Shown piece after piece: positions 12,139-21,695 of a stretch of DNA of 64,000 nucleotides. The stretch covers positions 391,001 to 455,000 of the forward strand of contig JAYKKM010000439.1 in assembly GCA_035772405.1 (NCBI GenBank). The letters run 5' to 3'. The notes under the pieces were generated by a model that ran no database searches, was not told where the DNA came from, and saw only the letters and a list, made by a program, of their open reading frames with translations. This DNA comes from Chrysogorgia sp. JL179-B06 (Eukaryota > Cnidaria > Anthozoa > Scleralcyonacea > Chrysogorgiidae). The stretch's first letter is position 1; every line of letters starts with the position of its first letter. Both the position numbers and the translations under genes were made by a program.

Positions 12139-13239
12139 TTACAATATTAAATATACGAGGGGTGTCTCAAAATTAACATTTTCTAATTGGTTAGTTACAG
12201 TACTTTTATTATTCATCATCCGAACTCGAGCTGTATGCTTGTCTTCTTCGTATTCATCATCACTTTCCCCATCACGCTCGACAAGTAGCTCCGCAACGTC
12301 GTCAGGACACGCTTCAACGATCCAATCTGTATTTAAGTTAGGGAGCCAACCATGGAACTGTGGATCCTCCAATGCAATAATTGGGTACCATGCCTTTCTC
12401 CAAATTCTAGCCACATACCAAATATCTCGTCAGACACATGCATCTCCATCCCCAAACTGCTGAAAATATCCAAGAGAAGGGCTTCGCTTTGCGTAAACTG
12501 ACTTGCCACATAATTATTTTCAGTAAATAAATGGAGTCCAACCAATGCTTTCTTTTCCTGATTGGTAAGACTACACGAGTTCAGGTCAAGGAGCTTTCTT
12601 GTCTTGCCAGAACCGTTGTCGATGTAGACTTGTTCCATTCCAAGTAAAATGATGGGAATATCGATATCACCAGAACTTGATCGTACCACACATGTTGTTG
12701 GTTGGTCACCACTGCTCCTTGCAACATGCTGAATCAAATACGCAATTTTAGTATCAGCCTCCTCATGGTCTGTTGCTAGTTCCCTTAAACAAAAAGAACT
12801 GTTTTGCGTTATCTAGAGGCAGGCGTTCCCCCCTATATAGCGAAGTATACAACACGCTCTCCCAGTACGTTGATTGCTATTTTGAACCCACACTTCTTCG
12901 ATAAGCTCAAACAGTCGCTCTTAATTGTTGTCGCCGTTGCGGCCAAGAAACTTCTTAAAGTCAGCAGGTACACGCACATTCTCACTTCTAATAACAAACT
13001 TGTCGCTATCACATGCAACGTAGACGATGTTATACTGCCTTGGAAGATCTGAGAAGAGTCGTAATGCAACATCTTTTAACGGCTGCGTGAATATTAATGG
13101 CTGCGAGATCGAGAATATATACTCTGCAAGCATGTGGATCGTCAGGCAGTTGCGCATCGTTTTCAATCAATGAAGTTAACGCGGCATTGAACAGTTTGCT
13201 TTTAGCGGTTTTGCTTCTGATTCCATCGCATGTTGCCAT
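12139..13239 (-). pseudogene. XPG-like transposon ORF, left-arm copy
   Basis: Read on the minus strand from about 13239 towards 12139, in broken frames. It shows an N-terminal stretch with DVALRLFSDLPRQYN followed by VYVACDSDKF, then SSGDIDIPIILLGM, then KKALVGLHLFT, and a C-terminal acidic end ELLVERDGESDDEYEED. The order (VACDS, SGDID, LHxFT) matches XPG/FEN1-like nuclease domains found in transposon proteins of animals. Frameshifts separate each block, so it is not functional. It is homologous to the 49926-50672 ORF (LFLHAFTGCDS). Confidence 0.65.
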
Positions 13240-13639
13240 CGATAGTGGGACTGGTGCAAGCGGATAACACAGGGCTTTATCGAGGTTTATCGCAGAATTC
13301 TGTTATTGTGACTTGGCAGCAAGAAGACCAAGAATGTCCCGCTGAACAGTGATTTCCTTAGATTTAAAAAGACACCTTTAGCTTCTTATTGACGTCCGTA
13401 AAACTCTTCCATTGAACTCGTTTTATGGGACTGAAATAAAAATCTTCCTCGGAACTCTCTGAGTTCAATCGCTCAAAGAATTTGTCTCTCAACAATGTTC
13501 CGCGCTGTTGAACAGACAAAAGGCTTTCTGCACGTCGTCTTGTAAGGAGCTACCAGAGGCAAGATTGTATAATTAGTCGTGGTCCAAGTCAGTCCTGAAG
13601 GGATCAATAAATTCATTCTTCGACACATTTACGATGTTG

Positions 13640-14912
13640 TTGACGTTGTTCTCCGATTTTGTAACCCGCTTGCACCAGCCCACTATCGATGGCAACATGC
13701 GATGGAATCAGAAGAAAAACCGCCAAAAGCAAGCTGTTCAATGCCGCGTTAACGTCATTGATTGAAAACGATGCGCAACTGCCCGACGATCCACATGCTT
13801 GCAGAGTATATATTCTCGATCTCGCAGCCATTATTCATGCAGCCGTTTAAAGATGTTGCATTACGACTCTTCTCAGATCTTTCAAGGCAGTATAACATCG
13901 TCTACGTTGCATGTGATAGCGACAAGTTTGTTATTAGGAGTGAGAATGTGCGTGTATCTGCTGATTTTAAGAAGTTTCTTGGCAACGGCGACAACAAAGA
14001 GCGACTGTTTGAGCTTATCGAAGAAGTGTGGTTCAAAATAGGAATCAACTGGGAGAGAATGTTGTATACTTCGCTAGTGGGAACGCCTGCCTCAAGATAA
14101 CGCAAAACGGTTCTTTTTGTGTAAGGGAACTAGCAACAGACCACGAGGAAGCTGATAATAAAATTGCGTATTTGATTCAGCATGTTGCAAGGAGCAGTGA
14201 TGACCAACCAACAACATGTGTGGTACGATCAAGTTCTGGTGATATCGATATTCCCATCATTTTACTTGGAATGGAACCAATCAGGAATGTGGAAGTCTAC
14301 ATCGACAACGGTTCTGGCAAGACAAGAAAGCTCCTTCACCTGAACTCGTGTAGTCCTACCAATCCGGAAAAGAAAGCATTGGTTGGACTCCATGCATTTA
14401 CTTGAAATGATTATGTGGCAATTTTTTTACGCAAGGGAAGCCATTCTGCTGAAAACAAGCGAGCAAAGATCCAGTGTTCTTGGACATTTTCAGCCGGTTG
14501 GGGACGGAGATGCATGTGTCTGACGAGATATTTGGTGCCATTGAAAAGTATGTGTGCTTCCTGTATGGAGAAAAGAAAACCGAACAAGTGAACGAGGCAA
14601 GGTCACCTATTTTCTGGAGAAAGATGAGCAAAGAGCACAAATGTTGTTGACTATTCCCTCTTGCCGCCATGTAGCAGCAGTCTACGAAAGCACACACCCA
14701 GAGCAAACTATGTGGCTAGAATTTGGAGATAGGCATGGTACCCAATTATGGCATTCGAGGATCCACAGTTCCATGGTTGGCTCCCTAACTTAAAGACAGA
14801 TTGGATCGTTGACGACGTTGCGGAGCTACAGGTACTTGTCGAGCGTGATGGGGAAAGTAATGATGAATACGAAGAAGACAACGCATACAGCTCGAGTTCG
14901 GATGATGAATAA
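13640..14912 (+). pseudogene. XPG-like transposon ORF, right-arm copy
   Basis: This is the mirror copy of the left-arm ORF and is better preserved. Blocks in order: LRLFSDLSRQYNIVYVACDS, FLGNGDNKERLFELI, ATDHEEADNKIAYLIQHVA, RSSSGDIDIPIILLGM, KKALVGLHAFT, and a C-terminal acidic region near 14860-14912. EEAD and SGDID are candidate acidic metal-binding motifs of the PIN/XPG fold. The ORF is broken after LHAFT at 14404 and again near 14520. Nuclease function is an inference from motif spacing, and the copy is decayed. Confidence 0.65.
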
Positions 14913-15409
14913 TAAAAGTACTGTAACTAACTAATTAGAAAATGTTAATTTTGAGACATCCCTCGTATATTTAATATTGTAACACTCAGATATGGACGTC
15001 CCTTTCAAATGTAGAAAAGTTATTCTCGTTAATTTGATAAGCAGCACGATTTATTTCAAATCATATATTTGCATGAAAACGAGGCTATATACAGAATATA
15101 GTCAAACACAGCCTCAGTTATATTTGTTATAAAAAATACCTCGCCAGTTGGATTCTACATACAAAACTGGTCCAGTAGACCGGTTTTTCTGGGATTCCTA
15201 ATGATAATAACAAATTATTTAAAATTAACGATTTTACACAGAAATTAGTCTAAATTGTGCAATATCCGGCTATAAATCTTAAAAGCAGCCTCGTCTGCCT
15301 GAATAACATCCAGATTCGAGTTCTACGTCATAAACTGGTCTAGAAAATCCTACTCCCGTAAATTACCGGCTCAGGTGATACCTACCTCACTCACCGCCCG
15401 GACTAATAT

Positions 15410-16404
15410 TTGTTACTCAGTACTTACATTTTCCTTAATTGACTATTAAAGCAAAAACTTGAGTAAAAAAGTGCCAACCATTTGCCTGTTATGCATTTTG
15501 AAACATTTTAGTTCGAGACTCGAGTGACCGCACATATTATATTAATTTTACATTTGATTGTTTGTAAGAAATGTAATAAAATCTACTATAATGTCCTTCA
15601 GGAAGCACTTCAACAATCAATCTTAAATATATATGGGACCGGCATTGCATGTGCAGTTCTACTCCAAGGACAAAAACACTAAGTGGAGGCCAGGCCAGGC
15701 CTAACATGTGTAGGTCTATAAACCTGTACAATGCATGTTTACAATGAAACACTACTCAAATGTACAAATGCCCATACAACAATTAAAAGCACAACATTTA
15801 TGCACACATCCATGCAATTATATCTAGTTCATTGAGCTCAAAAACTGTGTCATTATAACTCAATATTAAAAAACATAAGCTAACGTGTTCCTCGCGTAAA
15901 TTTTGTTGTTTCGACGTATTTTAAGTAGTTTAAATCACAAAATGAACTCAAAGAACACCTGGATACAACGCTAATCAAGGTACTAACACAACAGAATGTT
16001 TTAACTGCAACGTTGAGTACATTTTCATCGCTAAAATCGCTACAAAGTCTTCCTAGCAACGCACATAACAACGCATATAATAACAGTGAAATCTGCATTT
16101 TTCATGGCTTTATTGTTAATTTAACAGGTGTTATTTTATAAAAGAAATAAAAAACCTTGTCTTGTGTGATTATCGAGTTATAATGGCACTCGAGAAGCTA
16201 GCAAAACACTCGGCTATCGTCTAGTAATAATCTTACATTCAGGGACCACCGACCGGTGTTGTTCAGGACTGTTAAAAACAGAGTTTTGCAAGCAAAAGCA
16301 TAATGACAGAGAAAGCATATAAAGCATAACAATGGCAGAGAAAGCTTGAGTATATACTACCAATTAAAATATCCAGACCTATAGGCTATTATTTAACTCA
16401 CTTT
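15410..16404. other. Unique AT-rich stretch, no gene seen
   Basis: The ORFs here (15537-15752 and 15880-16098 on the minus strand) show no domain, splice context or relatives in the window. Confidence 0.4.
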
Positions 16405-16517
16405 TTTTTAACTTTTTTTTTTTTTTTTTTTTTTTACTAAAATATTTAAACAGGATTCCATTTCAGTTATTAAAACTGCTATCAACATGGGTCCTGTACA
16501 AAAATCACAATTTACAA

Positions 16518-17405
16518 CTAAACTTCTTTACAATTGTTAGAAATGTTAACTCCTTTGTAGAAAAAAGCCCGTTTCGTGGACACTAACTTAATCTTATCAA
16601 GGACAAGGTCATTCCTATTCCTAGTATTGTATCCATGTACATCAGAAAATCTTAATTTAAAATAGTTTAATAAGTAATTTGGAGCCTTGCCTTCAAGGCA
16701 TTTATTTACGAGTTTTAGAGTGAGTTTTTCTCTTCTGCATTCAAGTAGTTCCCATCCCAGATTGGTAATAATCTGATCAGTAGACAAGTCTGGATTTAAG
16801 CAGAGATAGACTATTTTGGCAGCTCGTCTTTGCAATCGTTCCAATTCCTCGTTATTTCCTTTTCCACAATCATGGAAAACTACACAGCAGTAGTCCAAAA
16901 TAGGCAATATCATTGTTTTATAAAGCCGGTTTGCCGCTTCAGTTGTCATCGATGGTCTTATTCTTGAAAACATCCCCAATACTTTACAGACTTTCACTTT
17001 AACATATTCAATATGTTTGGTAAAAGATAGATGACAGTCTAGTACAACGCCCAGGTACTTAAAAGTATCGCAGTGTTTTAGAGCCTCGCCATCCAGGTTT
17101 ATAGTTATCTCATCGGTGTTTTGTCGAACCAATCTCTGTGGAGTGCCAAAAACCATAAACTCTGTCTTCTTTATATTCAGAATTAACTTATTGAGTACAT
17201 ACAACCACATAGATAGATTAACTAGTTCCGTATTCAGTTTCTGTTCAATATCCAGCACTTGTGAAGAAGAGAAATATATAACAGTGTCATCCGCATACAT
17301 CATTATATCAGCCGATTCGATACAGGACTGTAGGTCATTAATGTACATAGTGAACAAAACAGGCCCCAGAATGCTACCTTGTGGTACACCACTTTGTACC
17401 TCCAT
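16518..17405 (-). pseudogene. LINE reverse transcriptase, C-terminal part
   Basis: An open stretch of 295 codons. It contains SGVPQGSILGPVLF (residues about 5-18) and the catalytic YADDTVIYF (about 37-45). A thumb region follows with LPILDYCCVVFHD and LERLQRRAAKIVY, as expected for CR1-like LINE polymerases. It is separated from the upstream polymerase half by a frameshift near 17425, after LANRTHR. Cysteine-rich C-terminal motifs are absent. Confidence 0.9.
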
Positions 17406-17434
17406 AGGACTTGATAGATCATTTCCTATGCCGA

Positions 17435-19414
17435 CTACCTATGGGTTCTGTTGGCAAGATAATTCGTAAACCAGGCCATGGTATTTTCTTCAAAACCAAA
17501 CCTTTTTAGTTTACGGATAAGGGCATCGTGAGGTACCATGTCGAAAGCTTTCCTTAGATCGATAAAAAGGGCACCAGTCAGCCTTCCAGCATCAGTATTT
17601 CTCCTTATCGTATCACTGAGGTAGATCACAGCTGTCTGGGTCGAGTGATGCTGTCTAAACCCTGATTGGACCGGGCTTAATAGGTCAAACCTCCGTAAGT
17701 ACTGTTGCAGCTGGGCATTTGCAGCTTTCTCGATGATTTTTGAGATAACTGGTAGGATCGAAATCGGTCGATAGTTATCCATATTTTCGCGGCCCCCTGA
17801 TTTATATATCGGGACAACTCTTGCATGTTTCCATTTGTCTGGCACAATTCCAGAAGACAGGGATAGATTTACAAGAAAAGTTACGGTGGAAGCAATAACA
17901 TCAGCACCATCCTTTAAAAGACGTGCAGGAATACCGTCCAATCCAGTAGACTTTTTAATTTTTAGATCTTTCAATTGCTTCCAAACGAAGATTTCATCCA
18001 CTGGCATCAGCTCAAACTTTTGATCTGTAAAGTTATCATCTGTAAACTCGCAAGTACTCATTGGTTGAACAGTCTTCATTAGACGAGCGGCAGCACCAGT
18101 AAAAAACATGTTGAAACTCTCAGCAATAGTTAATTTATCAGTGATTATCTCATCATTTTCAGTTTTTATGGATTCCGGGATCGTTGATTTTGTTTTTTTA
18201 TTTGGAAGAATACCATTCATCGTTTTCCAAAACGCCTTCGGGTTATCCAGATTTTCATGTATCGCATTTCTTTGGTGTTGACGTTTTTCAATTTTTATCC
18301 TATTTGATACTTTATTTCGTAAGCGTCGGTAAGCACTCCAATCTATCACGGCACCGGTCCTCCTTGCTTTCCTTAGACAGAAATCATGTTCATTCATAAG
18401 CTTTTTAGTCCCAGTTGTTAACCATGGGCATTTTACTCCCCTCATCACCTTACGCCGAAGAGGTGCATGTTTATTGCAGATAGACAGGAATGTCTCCTTC
18501 CATTTCTCCCATGCAACATTTACATCTCCCTCGATCAAAACATTTTCCCAAGAACAAGACTTTAAATCTTCACAAAAAGCCATGGTATCATAATTTGCAA
18601 AATTTCTACATTCAATCGTACATTGAGGGTTTTTATATGCGTTGATCTTTCTCACCACAACCAACATGTCATGATCGCTTAGGCTAGATGGAATTACCTT
18701 GGCAAGTGTTATATTCTTTGGAGAATTTGTAGCGAATAAATCTAATGTGGATAAATCTGGAGGTGTGAACTTTGTTATTCTCGTAGCTTTTTTAATTAGT
18801 TGTATCAAATTATAGCTAGAGAAGACTGCTTTTAGTTCTTTTATTGGTTTAGGACATGATTTATCTAGAAGATCGAAGTTAAAATCTCCTGTGACCAAGA
18901 TTTCCTTATTTTCAGCACATGCAGCATCTAGAGTCTCTCGAAGAGGATTTATAAAGTCAGTTTGCGAGGGAGGTCGATAAAAGGTCCCAAATAAAATCCC
19001 TTTAGCCTTTGGTAAAACTATCTCTATCCATAGGCATTCGCCAGTAAACTGTCTTTCCAAATCCATTCTCCTAATTACAGGGAGAGTATTCTTGACATAC
19101 ACAGCGATTCCACTGCCAGAGCTACCTATTCTGTCATTTCGGTAGATCGTGTAGTTAGAGAGGGGTATTTCACCATCGACAATGTCATTTTTTAGCCATG
19201 TCTCCGTGAAAGCAAGGATATGCAAATTAGGGCATTCGTTCACAAGAATATTTAATTCGTCTATCTTTCCCCGTAGACTTCGTATATTTTGATGTATAAA
19301 CTTTAAACCCCGTTGTTTCCCTACCTCAGATAGATCAGCAATGTAGTTTAATGTTATTTCCGCAATGTCTTCTCCTTCGGGGACGTTTACACTTCTGGTA
19401 TTACACGAAAACAC
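17435..19414 (-). pseudogene. LINE endonuclease and N-terminal reverse transcriptase
   Basis: An open stretch of 659 codons. The APE endonuclease shows QNIRSL (about 41-46), TETWL (about 70), NDRIGSSGSGIAVY, TGDFNFD (about 170) and SDHDM (about 245), which are the metal-binding and catalytic landmarks. The polymerase begins with ARVVPIYKSG and NYRPISILPVISKIIEK, then FIDLRKAFDMVPHD, the first catalytic aspartate region. The frame starts at an internal GTG because a 1-nt deletion splits it from the zinc finger. The copy is young enough that every core motif is intact. Confidence 0.92.
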
Positions 19415-19875
19415 ATTGACGAAGACTCAAAGTCAACATTTATGCACTTGAGATGATATGGCTGAATACACTTCACACAAGTCGTCCTTCCCTGATTTTT
19501 CCTTATGGTTTTATTACATTCAAAACACCTTACAGCCATTGGACCAGGGTTTTGTGAAACATCGCCACATAGAAGTATTACGCTTACAAATAATACATCC
19601 CGAGTGAGATGGAGAAGCCGAAGAGAACGACGATCATTTCCATTCAAGTTAGCCATGCGTTCAAGCCGATGGCGGTTGGGATTTCGTTCGAAAGACCGTA
19701 AGGCGACGGAAGATAGATATTTCGACATGAAAAAGTCAGCAACCTCCGTAGACAAGGACCCAGAGTGTTTATCTTCATTTCTCACTGTAATAAAACTTTC
19801 CACAATAATGGATAGGAATAGTATTATACATAATTTCCTTCCCATCATATGAAAGACATCCACCATGGCGGCCAT
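19387..19875 (-). pseudogene. LINE N-terminal region with 2A-like motif and PHD finger
   Basis: The ORF opens MAAMVDVFHMM with an ATG at 19875. A hydrophobic stretch (DVLFVSVILLCGDVSQNPGP, about residues 92-111) ends in NPGP, resembling the 2A ribosome-skipping consensus DxExNPGP but with Ser in place of Glu. A PHD finger follows: CFECNK, CVKC, YHLKC, and the last Cys pair MCF-SC, which falls across the frameshift near 19410. 2A-like sequences at this position are known in some CR1/L2-type LINEs. Whether this variant is active is unknown. Confidence 0.8.
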
Positions 19876-20059
19876 TTGCGCTTCTTACTTACACTTACCT
19901 AGCAGCTTATCTGTAGTCACATTTAATATTGTATTAGCATCACCAAACTTGTTGCCATTGTTCACGGTCTTTTGACCCAATAGTATCGCTGTGTTTGTTT
20001 TTTCTTAGCAAGACGTATTTTGCGTTGATTGCTGGTGTTTTCTCTATGTTTTTTACCTT

Positions 20060-20575
20060 ACTTTCTAACCGGTAAACAGGCCAAGTTGATTCATGGATAT
20101 ATATTCCGCTCGCCCGGTGGCCGTTGACCATATATATATATATATATAAGGTCAAGAAAAAAAATACCTGGGTTTCCTATTTCATCCTGAAAAAAATTAG
20201 GTAGGGTAGGTCGGTTTTTCTTTTCTTTTTTTAACTTTTTTTTCCAAACATTGCATGGACGAACAATAGGGCTGATCTTGAGGATGCTGCCTGGATCGGC
20301 AGCCATGTTTACTATCCCAGGATGCAAATTAAGCTGCAACTTGTACCAGGCTTTTCAAAATTTCAGTAGAAAGATTAGGGTCGGTATTTTACTGGCCAAA
20401 AACTAGGTAGGGTCGGGAAACCGGAAACCAAGGTATTTTTTATTTTGGCCTAATAAAATAAATGGGATCCGAGATCAGGAACGGCTTGGATCTCGCGTGA
20501 TAAGGGACTAAACGCCGGTCGATATTAGCACCCTCGCCCTCAGGCCTTCGCTTCGCGCCGGGCGAGGGGATTATT
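20060..20575. repeat. Dispersed repeat interrupted by a MITE, copy 1
   Basis: The left part ends ccggtggccgttgacc plus a (TA)n tract. The right part has gggatccgagatc, cgcgtgataagggactaaac and cgccgggcgaggggattatt. The same parts are continuous at 25225-25425, so the Harbinger MITE at 20150-20450 was inserted into this copy. Confidence 0.7.
20150..20450. mobile_element. PIF/Harbinger-type MITE, copy 2
   Basis: About 300 bp, closely similar to 5867-6165, with the same GGTC/GGCC-ended inverted repeats. The 3-bp TAA duplication is at 20147-20149 and 20451-20453. It sits inside another dispersed repeat at its (TA)n tract. Confidence 0.8.
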
Positions 20576-20579
20576 GTTG

Positions 20580-21150
20580 TAATTAAGACTGACAACTACT
20601 GTACAGTATTATACAAGTGGCAACTACAGTAGAAATTTGTGAGAAATTCAGAGTGCATAGTTTATGCAAACGCTTTCAAATCACTGAAAATATTCTAGCA
20701 GCAAATGGAGTAATTGATGTATAAATGTAAAACCTGAACTTTGGTAGTATATCATACAGAAGAAGCATGTAGAGCTATATTGAATATTTATAGTAAGGTC
20801 CTGAAGGACTTGACAGCTGTGTAAATACATCAACGCCAAGTTAAATCACCTTTCTATGAAACCGAATTTATCTATGATCCCAAAAGTTACAACACCGACT
20901 CACTGACAAGTTGACAACCTTGGTATGTTTTATTAAAATACATCAATATTACAAATTACTTAATTACGGTTGAAACTAGGGCAGACAAATGGACGGAAGG
21001 CCAAAGTATTTTAACTACACTTATCTTGCGAAATATTATCTATGCTATTGTGTTTCAAATCCAAAATACTGAATAAACCCGGATATAGTAAGCAACGCGG
21101 AAGAAAAACAAAAACTTTAATAATAAGAATGTATTTTAAATTTACTATAC
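20580..21150. other. Start of the SH3 gene's first intron, no exon seen
   Basis: I looked on the minus strand for a second exon of the SH3 gene and found none that I could support. The stretch is unique AT-rich sequence. Confidence 0.35.
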
Positions 21151-21361
21151 CTGAATTGACCTGTTGCAAATAAGGTCCGGGGATTTGTCCACATTGCTTG
21201 GTCCTTTGGTTAATTCCTTCTAACCACGTACGAAGACCTTCGGAGTTAACTGGTTTCTTGACTAGAACAACATCACCAGTACGGAGCTCGATTTCATCTC
21301 TCTCCTTTGGGGAATAGTTATACAGAGCTCTAAACGATGCGTAATCGAGTGCCATATTCAT
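21151..21361 (-). CDS. SH3-domain first coding exon, PI3-kinase p85-like
   Basis: The start ATG is at 21361 and the exon ends TCAG followed by gtatag, a phase-1 donor after about 70 codons. Residues about 9-67 form an SH3 domain: FRALYNY (the ALYDY motif), DEIELRTGDVV (acidic RT loop), TWLEGINQRT (the conserved Trp), then GQIPGPYLQQV (G-x-P-x-x-Y). The phrase WLxGxNxxTxxxGxxPGxY is most like the N-terminal SH3 of the p85 regulatory subunit of class I PI3-kinase, in which the SH3 also begins near the initiator Met. The n-Src loop is shorter than in vertebrate p85, so another SH3 adaptor is possible. Downstream exons (RhoGAP, SH2) were not found; they would lie below 21151. COA7 starts 216 bp away on the other strand. 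Confidence 0.55.
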
Positions 21362-21577
21362 TTGACAATTGTCTTGATCATTACATCTCTTCTGAAATGC
21401 AAACGTTTATTATATATTCCAAGGACGTAGATGATCGTTAAAGATCAAACAATTCCCTTCCTCTTTGCTCACCATCTTTCTTCTTCAAACTACTGCTAGT
21501 CACCAGTTCCCTGGAGAGCATATTATGTGTATTTCTATTTTTAAAAGTACAATCAAGTGTTATTCAACTTATTCTTT
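21362..21577. promoter_or_regulatory. Putative bidirectional promoter region
   Basis: The interval between the divergent start codons of the SH3-domain gene and COA7 is 216 bp. It must hold at least part of both 5' UTRs and probably the core promoters, unless either gene has an upstream non-coding exon. There is no obvious TATA box; a pyrimidine-rich tract (ccatctttcttcttcaaac) lies near 21470. Confidence 0.45.
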
Positions 21578-21695
21578 ATGTCTGGATTTTTTTCATTAAA
21601 AAGCGAGAAGGAAGATGCCGAAAGTGCTGAAGAATATGTGGAACAACTAAGAGTTATCTTAGAACATGATTGTTATGGCTCCAGAAAAAAGGAAT
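21578..21695 (+). CDS. COA7: COA7 exon 1
   Basis: Thirty-nine codons plus one base, from ATG at 21578 to the donor gtatgt at 21696. It encodes an N-terminal acidic helix (EDAESAEEYVEQLRVILEHD) that aligns with the human EEQVKSFLENMEVE region, including the following Cys-Tyr. The ATG was chosen because the frame is closed shortly upstream and the length matches the family. Confidence 0.85.

Larger units (their letters stand above)
11717..15404. mobile_element. 3.7-kb palindromic transposon with duplicated coding arms
   Basis: The ends are inverted copies starting agtccgggcggtgagtgagg, flanked by a 5-bp direct repeat aatat (11712-11716, 15405-15409). The left arm (to about 13267) and the right arm (from about 13660) are reverse complements over roughly 1.6 kb each, with a spacer of about 390 bp. 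Each arm carries a decayed copy of the same ORF reading outward from the centre. The arms have diverged by substitutions and small indels (for example, gaaccaatcaggaatgtggaag is shortened in the left arm). Confidence 0.85.
16405..19920 (-). mobile_element. CR1/Jockey-superfamily LINE, nearly full length, decayed
   Basis: It runs on the minus strand and ends in a poly-A tail (poly-T at 16405-16437). The coding order is PHD-type zinc finger, APE-type endonuclease, reverse transcriptase, which is the layout of CR1/L2-type LINEs. Two single-base indels break the reading frame, near 19410 and 17425. The 5' end lies around 19900-19920; no target duplication was identified. Confidence 0.9.
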
